Shown here one piece after another: positions 14,498-23,541 of a stretch of 35,998 nt of DNA. The position numbers were made by a program, and so were the translations under genes. The stretch comes from Methylobacterium isbiliense (GTDB taxonomy: Bacteria > Pseudomonadota > Alphaproteobacteria > Rhizobiales > Beijerinckiaceae). A model generated the notes under the pieces. That model ran no database searches, was not told where the DNA came from, and was given only the letters and a program-made list of their open reading frames with translations. The DNA is taken from assembly GCF_022179325.1 (NCBI RefSeq), contig NZ_BPQQ01000098.1:1-35998 (forward strand). The letters are read 5' to 3'. How positions within the stretch are numbered: the stretch's first letter is position 1; every line of letters begins with the position of its first letter.

Positions 14498-15631
14498 ATG
14501 AGAGAGCAGGCATCGCGCGTGCGCCCCACGGACCCGGCCCTCGCGGTGGAGGACGTGGCCTGCCGGTTCGGCCGGGTGCTGGCCCTCGACGGCGTGTCGC
14601 TGGAGGTGCGGCCCGGCGAGGTGATGGCGCTGCTGGGCGATTCCGGCTGCGGCAAGAGCACCCTCCTGCGCATCGTCGCCGGGCTCGAACGGCCGACCCG
14701 CGGGCGCGTGCTCCTCGACGGGCACCTCGTGGCGGGGCCGGGCGTCGCGGTGCCGCCCGAGGCGCGCGGCGTCGGCCTGATGTTCCAGGACTACGCGCTC
14801 TTCCCCCATCTCACGGTGGCCGAGAACATCCGCTTCGGCCTCGCCGGGCGCCCGCCCGCCGCGCGCGAGGCGGCGGATTCGCTCCTCGACCAGGTGGGCC
14901 TGAGCGCGCGCGCCGACAGCTACCCGCAGACCCTCTCGGGGGGCGAGCAGCAGCGGGTCGCGCTGGTGCGGGCGCTGGCGCCGGGGCCGCGCCTGCTGCT
15001 GCTCGACGAGCCCTTCTCCAACCTCGACCGGCGCATGCGCGACCGCGTCCGCGAGGATACGGTGGCGCTCCTGCGCCGCACCGGCACCACCGCGCTCCTC
15101 GTCACCCACGACCCCGAGGAAGCGCTCGCGGTGGCGAGTCGCATCGCCCTGATGCGCCGGGGCCGCCTCGTGCAGGTCGGGACCGGCGAGGCGCTCTACC
15201 GCCGTCCCGCGAGCCTGTTCGCGGCCCGGTTCCTGGCCGACGCCGTGGAGATCCCGGCCCGGGTCGCGAGCGGACGGGCCGAGACGCCGCTCGGCCCGGT
15301 CGCGGCGCCGGGCTTCGCCGAGGGCGCGGCCGTCCGCGTCTGCCTTCGGCCCGAGGCGGTGGGCGTCGGACCGCGCGGCCGGGGCCGCGACGCGCAGGTG
15401 CTGCGGCGCGTATTCGTGGGCTCCGCCACCCTGCTGCTGCTGCGGGTGCCGGGCCTCGCGCAGCCCCTGCGGGCGCGGATCTCCGGCACCGAGTCCTGCG
15501 GACCGGGCGACGCCGTCGGCCTGACGCTGCTGGAGCAGGCGGTGCTGGTACTCGCCGAAGAAGACGAGGGGAGTTCTCTGGAAGAATTACAAACTGAGGC
15601 CCGTCCTGCCGCGCGGCGTTCTTCACATTAA
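14498..15631 (+). CDS. fbpC: Ferric iron ABC transporter, ATP-binding protein
   Basis: A 377-residue ABC ATPase of the CUT1/FbpC-PotA type. It has Walker A GDSGCGKST (47-55), Q-loop MFQDYALFPHLTV, signature LSGGE (146-150), Walker B LLLLDE (166-171) and switch His204 in LLVTHDPEEAL. The C-terminal 130 residues form a TOBE-like regulatory region (VCLRPEAVGVGPRG). The permease and binding protein that follow are of the Fbp/Fut ferric type, which gives the substrate. Start ATG 14498 has GGGAG upstream. First gene of a three-gene operon; 69 nt separate it from the binding protein. No clear Fur or Irr box was found in 14329-14497. Confidence 0.88.
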   Translation: MREQASRVRPTDPALAVEDVACRFGRVLALDGVSLEVRPGEVMALLGDSGCGKSTLLRIVAGLERPTRGRVLLDGHLVAGPGVAVPPEARGVGLMFQDYALFPHLTVAENIRFGLAGRPPAAREAADSLLDQVGLSARADSYPQTLSGGEQQRVALVRALAPGPRLLLLDEPFSNLDRRMRDRVREDTVALLRRTGTTALLVTHDPEEALAVASRIALMRRGRLVQVGTGEALYRRPASLFAARFLADAVEIPARVASGRAETPLGPVAAPGFAEGAAVRVCLRPEAVGVGPRGRGRDAQVLRRVFVGSATLLLLRVPGLAQPLRARISGTESCGPGDAVGLTLLEQAVLVLAEEDEGSSLEELQTEARPAARRSSH

Positions 15632-15700
15632 AACAACTCCAATCTATTCTGCTTGATTTCGCTCCCGATCTGTATCTCTACGGGCGTGTCATCGTCGGAG

Positions 15701-16750
15701 ATGCGATCCTTGTCCCGTACAATCCGCTTCCGTTCGCTCGTCGGTCTCGCGTCGCTCGTCGGGGCCGCCCTCGCCGGCCCCGCCCTCGCGCAGCAGGCCC
15801 GGGAGGTGAACCTCTACACCACCCGCGAGCCGGGTCTGATCCGCCCGCTCCTCGACGCCTTCACGGCCAGGACCGGCATCGCGGTCAACACCGTCTTCGT
15901 CGACAAGGGGCTGGCCGAGCGCGTGGCCGCCGAGGGCGCCCGCTCCGCCGCCGACGTGATGATGACCGTCGACATCGGCAACCTGATCGAACTCGTCGAC
16001 AAGGATCTGGGCCAGCCGGTGCGCTCCCCGGCGCTGGAGGCGGCTGTGCCGGCCGGCCTGCGCGACAAGGACGGCCGCTGGTTCGCCCTCTCGACCCGCG
16101 CCCGGGTGCTGTATGCCGATCCCGACACCAAGGGGCTGGAGGGCTTCACCTACGAGGATCTCGCCGACCCGAAGTACAAGGGGCAGGTCTGCATCCGCTC
16201 CGGCCAGCACCCCTACAACACCGCGCTGATCGCGGCCTTCATCGCCAAGCACGGCGAGGAGAAGACCGAGGCGTGGCTGCGCGGCGTCAAGGCGAATCTC
16301 GCCCGCAAGCCCGGCGGCGGCGACCGCGACGTCGCCCGCGACATCGTGGCGGATCTCTGCGAGATCGGCATCGCCAACTCCTACTACGTCGGCCTGATGC
16401 GCAGCGGGCGCGGCGGCCCCGACCAGAAGAAGTGGGGCGACGGGATCAAGGTGGTGCTGCCGACCTTCAAGGGCGGGGGCACGCACGTGAACGTCTCGGG
16501 CGCGGTGGTGGCGAAGAACGCCCCCAACCGCGACAACGCGGTGCAACTGCTCGAATACCTCGTCTCGGACGAGGCTCAGGCGCTCTACGCCAAGGCCGAC
16601 TACGAGTATCCGGTCAAGGCCGGCGTTCCGGTGGACCCGCTGCTGGCGCAGCTCGGAACCCTCAAGGTCGACGACCTCTCACTCGTCGAGATCGCCCGCA
16701 ACCGCAAGGCCGCGAGCCTCCTCGTCGATCGCGTCGGCTTCGACAAGTAG
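15701..16750 (+). CDS. fbpA: Ferric iron ABC transporter, periplasmic binding protein
   Basis: A 349-residue periplasmic ferric-binding protein of the FbpA/FutA/IdiA class. A signal peptide ends at ALAQQA (about residue 31). Mature features are VNLYTTREPGLIRPLLDAF with Tyr39 in the usual ligand position, DVMMTVDIGNL, TYEDLADPKYKGQVCIRSG, HPYNTALIAAF, and the paired tyrosines Y228-Y229 in GIANSYYVGLM that are typical iron ligands. Start: the ATG at 15701 has GGAG abutting it; a TTG at 15710 is better spaced from the same GGAG and could be the real start. A 9-bp hairpin follows the stop, before the permease gene. Confidence 0.93.
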   Translation: MRSLSRTIRFRSLVGLASLVGAALAGPALAQQAREVNLYTTREPGLIRPLLDAFTARTGIAVNTVFVDKGLAERVAAEGARSAADVMMTVDIGNLIELVDKDLGQPVRSPALEAAVPAGLRDKDGRWFALSTRARVLYADPDTKGLEGFTYEDLADPKYKGQVCIRSGQHPYNTALIAAFIAKHGEEKTEAWLRGVKANLARKPGGGDRDVARDIVADLCEIGIANSYYVGLMRSGRGGPDQKKWGDGIKVVLPTFKGGGTHVNVSGAVVAKNAPNRDNAVQLLEYLVSDEAQALYAKADYEYPVKAGVPVDPLLAQLGTLKVDDLSLVEIARNRKAASLLVDRVGFDK

Positions 16751-16760
16751 GCGATCCCGA

Positions 16761-16785
16761 CCGGCCGGGGCGGGAGCCCGGCCGG
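16761..16785 (+). promoter_or_regulatory. Intercistronic hairpin between fbpA and fbpB
   Basis: CCGGCCGGG (16761-16769) is perfectly complementary to CCCGGCCGG (16777-16785) with a 7-nt loop, starting 11 nt after the fbpA stop. No T-run follows. Its place after a binding-protein gene suggests message stabilisation or attenuation, so that more binding protein than permease is made. Confidence 0.5.
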
Positions 16786-16812
16786 CCCCACCTTCCTCTC
16801 GTCGCACGCGGC

Positions 16813-18528
16813 ATGCTCACCGACCACGCCCCGCCCCGGCCCCTCTCCTATGCGGCGCCGGCCCTGCCGCGTCTCTCCCCGACGCCGGGGCTGTGGCGCG
16901 GGCCGCTGCCCTGGGCGCTCGCCGCCGGCGCGGTGGCGCTCCTCGTGCTCGCGCCGCTCGCCGCGCTCGGGCTCGAAGCGCTGCAGGGATCGAGCGGGCT
17001 GTGGCCGCACCTCTTCGCCTACGTCCTGCCCCAGGCGATCCTCGATACGGGGCTGCTGCTCGCGGGCGTCGGCCTGCTGGTGGTGGCGATCGGCACCGGA
17101 GCCGCGTGGCTGGTGGCGGCCTACGAGTTTCCCGGCCGCCGCCTGCTCGACTGGGCGCTGCTGCTGCCGCTGGCGGTGCCGACCTACATCGTCGCCTACG
17201 CGTATCTCGACCTGCTCCACCCGGTGGGGCCGGTGCAGAGCGCGATCCGGGCGCTCCTCGGCGTCGCGCATCCGCGCGACCTGATGCTGCCGGACGTGCG
17301 CTCGCTGCCGGGCTGCATCCTGCTCCTCGGCTTCGTGCTCTACCCCTACGTCTATCTGCCGGCCCGCGCGCTGTTCCTGATGCAGTCGGCCAACCTCGTC
17401 GAGGCGGGCCGCAGCCTGGGGCTCGCCCCCGCCGCGGTCTTCCGCCGGGTGGCCCTGCCCCTCGCGCGGCCGGCCATCGCGCTCGGCACGAGCCTCGCGC
17501 TGCTCGAAGCGCTCAACGACATCGGGGCGGCGGAATTCCTCGGGGTGCGCACCCTGACGGTCTCGATCTACGCCACCTGGGTCAACCGCTCGGACCTGCC
17601 GGGCGCGGCCGCCATCGCCCTCGTCATGCTGGTCTTCGTCCTCGCCCTGATGGCGGTCGAGCGGGCGGCGCGGCGGCGGCGCGGCTACGCGGGCGCGGCC
17701 CAGCGGCCGCGGCGCATGAGCCGCCAGCACCTCACCGGAGCCCCGGCCCTGCTGGCGCTCGGGCTCGGCACCCTGCCGGTGGCGGTCGGGTTCCTGGCGC
17801 CCGCTGCCTATCTCGCCGTCGAGGCGCTGCACCGGGTGCGCTTCGCGGGCGTCTCGCCGACCATCCTGCGGGAGGCGCTCAACACCCTGCTGTATTCGGG
17901 GATCGCCACGCTGCTCGCCACCGGGCTCGGCCTCGTCGTGGCGGCGGGGCCGCGCCTGTTCTCCGACCGTGGTGCGTGGCGCATCGCGCTCGTGCGCTGC
18001 GCCACCCTCGGCTACGCCATGCCGGGCGCGATCCTGGCGATCGGCCTGATGCCGCCGCTGGCCGGGCTCGACGCCGCCCTCGATGGGGCGAGCCGCGCCC
18101 TCACCGGCGCCGGGCTCGGCCTCGTCGGCCTCGGCACCGGCGTCGCCCTGGTCTACGCCTACGTGGTGCGCTTCCTCGCCGTCACGGTGGGCACCAGCGA
18201 GGCGGGGCTCGCCCGGGTGCCGCGCTCGCTCGGCGATGCCGGGCGGGTGCTCGGCCGCGGCGCGGCCGCGACACTGGCGCAGATCCACCTGCCGCTGACC
18301 TGGCCGGCGGTGCTGGGCGGCGCCCTGCTGGTCTTCGTCGACTGCGTCAAGGAGCTTCCCGCCACGCTCCTGCTGCGCCCGCTCAACGTCGAGACTCTGG
18401 CGACCCACCTGTACGGGGAGGCCGCGCGGGGCACCTACGAGGACGGGGCGGTGGCGGCCCTGCTGATCGTGGCGGTGGGCCTCGCCCCCGTCGCGGTGCT
18501 GCTGCGGATGTCGACCCCGAAGGCGTGA
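16813..18528 (+). CDS. fbpB: Ferric iron ABC transporter, permease (fused double domain)
   Basis: A 571-residue inner-membrane permease with two tandem BPD_transp_1 cores and about twelve helices, the usual FbpB layout. Core one has the coupling loop NLVEAGRSLGLAPAAVFRRV followed by ALPLARPAI; core two has EAGLARVPRSLGDAGRVLGR with IHLPLTWPAVLGG. Other marks are PTYIVAYAYLDLLHPVGP near the first core and CVKELPATLLLRPLNVETLA near the end, which I associate with iron(III) permeases. Start ATG 16813 follows the fbpA stop by 62 nt and has no strong ribosome-binding site, so expression may depend on the hairpin-containing spacer. It ends the operon, 4 nt before the convergent chemoreceptor gene. 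Confidence 0.92.
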   Translation: MLTDHAPPRPLSYAAPALPRLSPTPGLWRGPLPWALAAGAVALLVLAPLAALGLEALQGSSGLWPHLFAYVLPQAILDTGLLLAGVGLLVVAIGTGAAWLVAAYEFPGRRLLDWALLLPLAVPTYIVAYAYLDLLHPVGPVQSAIRALLGVAHPRDLMLPDVRSLPGCILLLGFVLYPYVYLPARALFLMQSANLVEAGRSLGLAPAAVFRRVALPLARPAIALGTSLALLEALNDIGAAEFLGVRTLTVSIYATWVNRSDLPGAAAIALVMLVFVLALMAVERAARRRRGYAGAAQRPRRMSRQHLTGAPALLALGLGTLPVAVGFLAPAAYLAVEALHRVRFAGVSPTILREALNTLLYSGIATLLATGLGLVVAAGPRLFSDRGAWRIALVRCATLGYAMPGAILAIGLMPPLAGLDAALDGASRALTGAGLGLVGLGTGVALVYAYVVRFLAVTVGTSEAGLARVPRSLGDAGRVLGRGAAATLAQIHLPLTWPAVLGGALLVFVDCVKELPATLLLRPLNVETLATHLYGEAARGTYEDGAVAALLIVAVGLAPVAVLLRMSTPKA

Positions 18529-18532
18529 GGGC

Positions 18533-20494
18533 TCACGCCGCGCGGATCGCATCGAGGAAGCCGTCGACATCCTGTTTGACCGTGAAGGACTGCGCGGACA
18601 GCTCGCCGGCTGCCGCCAGAACCTGCGCGGCGGCGCTGCCGGTGTCGCGGGCGGAGGCCAGCACGTAGGCGATGGTGGCCGAGACGTCCTGCGTGCCGCG
18701 TGCGGCCTCCGAGGCGTTCCGGGCGATCTCGTTGGTGGCCGCGGTCTGCTCGGTGACCGTCGCGGCGATCGTACCGGTGATGTCGTTGACGGCGACGATC
18801 GTCCGGCCGATCTGCGCGATCGCCCCGCAGGCCGTGGCGGAGGCCGTCTGGATCGCCGCGATGTGGCTGCCGATCTCGTCGGTGGCCTTGGCGGTCTGGC
18901 CGGCGAGATCCTTGACCTCGGCGGCGACCACCGCGAAGCCGCGCCCCGCCTCGCCGGCGCGGGCCGCCTCGATCGTCGCGTTCAGCGCCAGAAGGTTCGT
19001 CTGCGCCGCGATGGCGTTGATCAGCGTCACCGCGTGGCCGATCTTCGCGGCCGCCTGGGTGAGGCTCGCCATCGCGGCGTCGGTGGCCTCCGCCTCGCGG
19101 GCGGCCGCACCCGCCACCTCGCTCGACCGCAGCACCTGGCGCTCGATCTCCCGCAGGGAGGCCACCATCTCCTCGGCGGCCGCCGCCACGGTCTGGACGT
19201 TGGCGGAGGTCTGCTCGGCCGCCGCGCTCGACGCGACCGCCTGCCGGTCGGTGCCCGCCGCGACGTCGGTCATGGCGCGGGCCGTGACGTCGAGTTCCTC
19301 CGCTGCGGCCGTGACGACCGAGAGCGAGCTCGACATCCGGTGCTCGAAGTCTTGCACGAGCCGGTCCACGAGGTCGGCCCGGCGCTGGCGGACCGACTGC
19401 TCCGCCGCCTGCGCCTCCTCCAGGCGCACGCGCTCGATCGCGCCGTCCTTGAGCACCGCGACGGCGCGGGCGATCAGCCCGAGTTCGTCGCGCCCCTCGG
19501 TCCCGCGGACCTCCACCGCGAGGTTGCCGCGCGCGAGGTCGTCGATCGTGTCCTTGAGGCGGAGGATGGGCCGCACGATCGAACCGCCGAGCAGGGTGGC
19601 GAGGACGAGGCCGGCGAGCGTCGTGCCGACCGCGCTGGCGAGGAGCGCGTAGAGCAGGCGGGTGGAGGCCGTCTCGGTCGCGGCGAGCGCGTCGGCGAAG
19701 CGCGCCTCGGCCCCCTTGGCCGCCTGCGCGGCGGCCTGCGAGGCCTGCCCCAGCACGGCGTCGAGGGCCGTGATGGCGCCCGCGCGGGCATCGAGCGCCG
19801 CTTTGTACTGGCCGGCCGCGTCGGCCGTCGCCTTGATGGTCTCGGCGAGCGCGCCCGCGAGCTTGCGCAGCCGGTTGGTGGCGGCCGGATTGGCCTCGAT
19901 GGCGGCGGCGGCCTCGCGCAGGCGGCGCGCCTCGTCGGGAAAGCCCGCGAGCGGCCGCGCGCTGCCGGCGGCGACGCCGCGCGCCGAGAACCCGATCACC
20001 TGCCCGGTGGAGCCCTGGATCTGGAGCGCGGTCGCGATCAAGCCGGGATCGGTCACCCGCGAGGCGCTCTCGCCGATGGCGTTGGCCGGATTGGCCAGCA
20101 TCGCCACGGCCTGTTCGAGGGCCGTGCCGAGGTCGAAGGTCCGCGAGATCGCCTCGACGGTCGCGGTGGCCTGCTGGGTCAGCCCGTCGGCCATCTGCGC
20201 GGAGCCGGCGCCGCGGATCTCGTCGGCGAGGCGGCGCAGGCTCTCGACCATGCCGTCCCGGTCCTTGGCGAGGCCGGTGCGCAGGTAGGTGGCGAGCGCG
20301 AGCTGCCCCTCGCGGGTCAGTGCATCGGCGGCCTCCGCCCGGCGGCTGCCCGCGACCGCCTCGCCGAGATCGGCCTGCGCGGTCCGGAAGCCACCCGCGA
20401 TGACGAGCGTGGCGGCGAAGCCCGCAAGCGCGAGGCCGAGAACGGCGAGGAAGCCCGCCATGATGCGCGAGCGCAGGGACCGGAACCGAACCAT
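18533..20494 (-). CDS. Methyl-accepting chemotaxis protein
   Basis: A transmembrane chemoreceptor of about 653 residues. TM1 (about 12-34, [20 protein letters not shown]) is followed by a periplasmic domain of roughly 245 residues, mostly alpha-helical and Ala-rich, of a helical-bundle type I cannot name. TM2 ([23 protein letters not shown]) leads into a HAMP domain ([23 protein letters not shown]). The C-terminal signalling domain contains the conserved hairpin tip [20 protein letters not shown] and [16 protein letters not shown]. No C-terminal CheR-tethering pentapeptide is seen. Start: ATG 20494 is favoured because GGAG lies 6 nt upstream; ATG 20500 and GTG 20536 are alternatives. It follows a TRAP-type binding protein gene by about 90 nt on the same strand. 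Confidence 0.92.
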   Translation of the reverse strand: MVRFRSLRSRIMAGFLAVLGLALAGFAATLVIAGGFRTAQADLGEAVAGSRRAEAADALTREGQLALATYLRTGLAKDRDGMVESLRRLADEIRGAGSAQMADGLTQQATATVEAISRTFDLGTALEQAVAMLANPANAIGESASRVTDPGLIATALQIQGSTGQVIGFSARGVAAGSARPLAGFPDEARRLREAAAAIEANPAATNRLRKLAGALAETIKATADAAGQYKAALDARAGAITALDAVLGQASQAAAQAAKGAEARFADALAATETASTRLLYALLASAVGTTLAGLVLATLLGGSIVRPILRLKDTIDDLARGNLAVEVRGTEGRDELGLIARAVAVLKDGAIERVRLEEAQAAEQSVRQRRADLVDRLVQDFEHRMSSSLSVVTAAAEELDVTARAMTDVAAGTDRQAVASSAAAEQTSANVQTVAAAAEEMVASLREIERQVLRSSEVAGAAAREAEATDAAMASLTQAAAKIGHAVTLINAIAAQTNLLALNATIEAARAGEAGRGFAVVAAEVKDLAGQTAKATDEIGSHIAAIQTASATACGAIAQIGRTIVAVNDITGTIAATVTEQTAATNEIARNASEAARGTQDVSATIAYVLASARDTGSAAAQVLAAAGELSAQSFTVKQDVDGFLDAIRAA

Positions 20495-20546
20495 CTTCAT
20501 CTCCGTCGCCCGGCGGGCGATCTCATCGAGGTTCACATGCGGGGTG

Positions 20547-20568
20547 CCCCGGCGGCGCCGGGCCGGGG
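20547..20568 (-). promoter_or_regulatory. Intercistronic hairpin between TRAP binding protein and chemoreceptor genes
   Basis: CCCCGGC (20547-20553) pairs with GCCGGGG (20562-20568) around an 8-nt GC-rich loop, 19 nt after the binding-protein stop on the minus strand. No T-run follows on the minus strand, so read-through into the chemoreceptor gene is plausible. Confidence 0.4.
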
Positions 20569-20586
20569 CTGCGGGACGCCGCCTCG

Positions 20587-21573
20587 TCAGCCGACGAGGG
20601 AGCGGATCTGGCGCATGGCGTCGCCGCCGAAGATCTCGGCGAGCTTCCCTTGCACCGCCGCCACCGCGGCCTGGAAGCCGGCCCGGTCGACGTCCTCGAC
20701 CACCGTCATCCCGCTCTCGCGCAGCTTCGTCAGGCCCTTCACGTCGGCGACGTCGGAATAGTCCTGGGACGCCTTCGTGCCGATCACGGCGGCCTTGCGC
20801 AGCACGTCGAGGTCGGCGGGGCTCATCTCCTCCGCCACGTCGGCCGAGAACGCGAGCAGCGACGAGGTGTAGACATGCCGCGTGAGCGAGACGTGCGACT
20901 GCACGGTGTACATCTCGCCCGCGATGATCTGCGCGATCGGGTTCTCCTGCGCCTCGAAGCGCCCGGTGCGCAGCGCCTCCCGCAGCTGCGGGAACGGCAG
21001 GGTTTCGGCGGCGGCCCCGAGGGCCTGGAAGGTCTTCAGGATCGGCGGGGCCAGCGGCACCCGGAGCTTGAGGCCCTGGATGTCGGCGACCGTCCGGATG
21101 GGCTTGTTGGCGGTGAAGTTCCTCAGGCCGATCTCGCCCCAGCCCAGGTTGACGATGCCCTTGGGCTTCAGGAGGTCGGAGCAGTGCTGCCCGAGCGGCC
21201 CGGCGAGCGCCGCGCGGGCGGCGGCGGCGTTCGGGAACAGGAAGGGCAGTTCGACCAGGATCGTCTCGCTGCTGTAGGGGCTGGTGACGCCGGCGGGCGC
21301 GAGGGTGAGGTCGAGGGTGCCCTCGGCGACCGCCTTGAGCATCTGCTGCTCGTTGCCGAGTTGCGAACTCGGGAAGATGTCGATGGCGAGCCGCCCGTCC
21401 GAGAGGCTTGCCGCCGCCTTGGCGAAGGCGTCCGCATGGGCCTGGGTGATCGAGGTCGGGGAGTTGTTGTGGCCGAGCCGCAGCTTGCGGGTTGCCGCAC
21501 GGGCGATGTGCGGCATGGCGAAGGCCGCGGTGGAGGCAGCGAGCGTAGCGAAAAGAGAGCGGCGTGACAGCAT
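20587..21573 (-). CDS. TRAP transporter solute-binding protein (DctP family), orphan
   Basis: A 328-residue periplasmic DctP-type receptor. The signal peptide [20 protein letters not shown] contains SRRSLF, a plausible twin-arginine motif. Family blocks include [65 protein letters not shown], the binding Arg in [13 protein letters not shown], and [23 protein letters not shown] receptors usually bind carboxylates through that Arg. The required membrane partners DctQ and DctM are absent from the window; instead a chemoreceptor gene follows on the same strand. It could serve a permease encoded elsewhere, or present ligand to the chemoreceptor. Start ATG 21573 begins the signal peptide. Confidence 0.92.
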   Translation of the reverse strand: MLSRRSLFATLAASTAAFAMPHIARAATRKLRLGHNNSPTSITQAHADAFAKAAASLSDGRLAIDIFPSSQLGNEQQMLKAVAEGTLDLTLAPAGVTSPYSSETILVELPFLFPNAAAARAALAGPLGQHCSDLLKPKGIVNLGWGEIGLRNFTANKPIRTVADIQGLKLRVPLAPPILKTFQALGAAAETLPFPQLREALRTGRFEAQENPIAQIIAGEMYTVQSHVSLTRHVYTSSLLAFSADVAEEMSPADLDVLRKAAVIGTKASQDYSDVADVKGLTKLRESGMTVVEDVDRAGFQAAVAAVQGKLAEIFGGDAMRQIRSLVG

Positions 21574-21883
21574 CGACGGGACTCAGGTTGGACCAGGACT
21601 GGCAGCGCCAAGAAAACGCCTACCGCGTTAAATTTCAGTCACCTGGGTCATGTCCGCCGGTCGGATTCGTATTTTCGATACAGAAACGCTGCCGGACTGC
21701 CGATGACGCTGCGTCGAAGCGAAGGCCGTCTCATCGGCTGGCGTAGCGTAGTTTCGCTCATCGGGCCCGTCGGCCGGTCCGCCTTGGCGCGCCGCACGGG
21801 TCCCCTGCGGCCGCGCCGCCACGGCGCGTGACGAACGCCCCGGGACCGCGGCCCGAGGCGCGCGGAAGATTCCTGGAAGCCGG
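21574..21883. other. Intergenic region upstream of the TRAP receptor gene
   Basis: This 310-nt gap holds the presumed promoter of the TRAP receptor gene. Its first 150 nt are less GC-rich than the surroundings. A GTAT-TTTCG-ATAC inverted repeat lies at 21669-21681. A minus-strand ORF of 37 codons (21758-21648, MSETTLRQPMRRPSLRR...) exists but has no clear ribosome-binding site, so I do not call it. No T-tailed terminator for the upstream MFS gene (stop at 21884) is visible. Confidence 0.3.
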
Positions 21884-23134
21884 TCAGGCCGCGGCGAGAC
21901 GCGCCCGGGCCATCTGCCGCTGCCGCAGCCAGAGCGCGATCGAAACCGTGCACAGATTCCACAGGAGGCCGTGCGCGAAGGCCGCCGCGTAGGTGCCGGT
22001 GAGATCGAAGATCACCCCCGAGAGCCAGCCGCCGAGCGCCATGCCGAACAGGGTCGCCATGATGACGATGCCAACCCGCGCCCCCGCCTCGCCGGGCGGA
22101 AACAGTTCGCGCACGATGATCGCGTAGGCCGGCACGATGCCGCCCTGGAACAGCCCGAACAGGGCCGAGATCACGTAGAGCGAGGTGAGCCCGTCGAAGA
22201 CGAGGTAGAGGGCGAGCGCCACGCCCTGCAGCACGGCGCCGAGCAGCAGCGTCGCGACGCCGCCGATGCGGTCGGCGAGGAAGCCCGAGGCGACCCGGCT
22301 GACGATGCCGAAGCCGAGCATCAGGGACAGCATCTCGGCCCCGCGGGCGACGCCGTAGCCGAGGTCGCCGCAATAGGCGACGATGTGCACCTGGGGCATC
22401 GCCATGGCGACGCAGCAGGCCAGCCCCGACAGGGCGAGCAGCCCCTGCAGCGCCCCGGGCGACAGCCCGACTGCCGTGACGCCCCGCGGCCCCGCCGCCG
22501 TCCCGGCGCCGGCCGTCCGCGGGGGGCGCCGTCGCATCAGCAGGGCGAGCGGCAGCATGGTGACGAGGCAGAACAGCCCGAGCGCCCCTTGCGTGGCGCG
22601 CCAGCCATAGGCCTCGATCGCGTACTGGACCACCGGCGGCCAGATCGTACCGGCGACGTAGTTGCCCGACGCGCACAGCGACACCGCGATGCCGCGGCGG
22701 CGCTCGAACCACAGCGAGATGTCGGCCATGAGCGGCCCGAAGGCCGCAGCACTGCCCAGCGCCCCGATCAGCAGCCCGTGCGCCAGCGTGAAGCTCCACA
22801 GGCCCCCGGCGAGCGCGGTCGCCCCGTAGCCGGCCGCGAGGCAGACAGCCCCGACGGCGAGCGGCGCCACGATGCCGAACCGGTCCGCGAGGCGCCCCAT
22901 GAGCACGCCGCCGAGGGCGAAGCCGATCATCGTCAGCGTGTAGGGCAGCGAGGCCTCGGCCCGGGCGAGGCCGAACTCCGCCTGCACGGCCGGCAGCACC
23001 ACCACCACCGACCACATGCCGACGCCGCCGATGGTGGTGAGCAGCACCGCGACGACGAGGCGCCGCCACGCGGCGGGGGAATCCGGGCCGTCGGCCGGGT
23101 CCGGCCGTCCTGCCGGCAGGGGGGTGGGCGTCAC
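21884..23134 (-). CDS. MFS transporter, monocarboxylate/OFA-like
   Basis: A 416-residue major facilitator with twelve predicted helices. It opens with a Pro-rich tail, then VVAVLLTTIGGVGMWSVVVVLPAVQAEFG. The MFS loop motif between helices 2 and 3 is visible as GGVLMGRLADRFGIVAPLAVG and is repeated in the second half as SGFLADRIGGVATLLLGA. ISLWFERRRGIAVSLCASGNYVAG between helices 4 and 5 is characteristic of monocarboxylate-porter and oxalate:formate-antiporter-like carriers, so a small organic anion is the likeliest substrate. The start codon is GTG at 23134 and no ATG fits better. It is transcribed toward the TRAP receptor gene but separated by 310 nt. Confidence 0.85.
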   Translation of the reverse strand: MTPTPLPAGRPDPADGPDSPAAWRRLVVAVLLTTIGGVGMWSVVVVLPAVQAEFGLARAEASLPYTLTMIGFALGGVLMGRLADRFGIVAPLAVGAVCLAAGYGATALAGGLWSFTLAHGLLIGALGSAAAFGPLMADISLWFERRRGIAVSLCASGNYVAGTIWPPVVQYAIEAYGWRATQGALGLFCLVTMLPLALLMRRRPPRTAGAGTAAGPRGVTAVGLSPGALQGLLALSGLACCVAMAMPQVHIVAYCGDLGYGVARGAEMLSLMLGFGIVSRVASGFLADRIGGVATLLLGAVLQGVALALYLVFDGLTSLYVISALFGLFQGGIVPAYAIIVRELFPPGEAGARVGIVIMATLFGMALGGWLSGVIFDLTGTYAAAFAHGLLWNLCTVSIALWLRQRQMARARLAAA

Positions 23135-23282
23135 GGGCGCATCCTCGAACGGCGGCCCCGGCCGGTCTTGGAGGCCGGCTGCGGGGGTGCGGGAGGATGG
23201 GATCTAGCAGCCCGGCCCGGGGCTGCGGTAGCGACCGCAGGTCATATCAGGGCGGACCGGATCGCGGGCCGGCCGCCTCACC

Positions 23283-23342
23283 CAAGTCAGTTTCCAAGTC
23301 AGTTTCCAAGTCCGTTTTCAAGCCCGTCCCCAAGTCCGGGTC
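23283..23342. repeat. 12-bp tandem repeat, five copies
   Basis: Two perfect copies of CAAGTCAGTTTC (23283-23294, 23295-23306) are followed by degenerate ones: CAAGTCCGTTTT, CAAGCCCGTCCC and CAAGTCCGGGTC (to 23342). The array lies in the 407-nt gap (23135-23541) between the divergent MFS and small secreted protein genes. The first copies are visibly more AT-rich than the last, which drift toward genome composition. No gene is evident in the gap; the frames open across the array are repetitive and lack a ribosome-binding site. Confidence 0.85.
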
Positions 23343-23541
23343 CGCCGCTCGTCGCCTCTCGGCCGACCGCCTGCGGTCTCTCTCCGCTGCCGGTGTCCTG
23401 AAGCGGCCGGATCTGGCGCCGGACGTGGCGAATGCTCCGCGCAACGCGAATCAACATGGGAACAACTGCAGCGGACGCGACTTTCCCCTGCGACCGGTCG
23501 CCGGTCCATCAGGCCGGCGAGGGCCTCCCGGAGAATACCGC

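Noticed and set aside
16273-16812. In-frame extension of the FbpB permease over the fbpA gene
   Set aside because: It lies in a shadow frame of fbpA, is Arg/Gly-rich and has no family similarity. The permease begins at the ATG at 16813.
23197-23541. Upstream extension of the small secreted protein to 203 residues
   Set aside because: It would bury the clear signal peptide and translate the tandem repeat (KSVSKSVSKSV); no ribosome-binding site is present.
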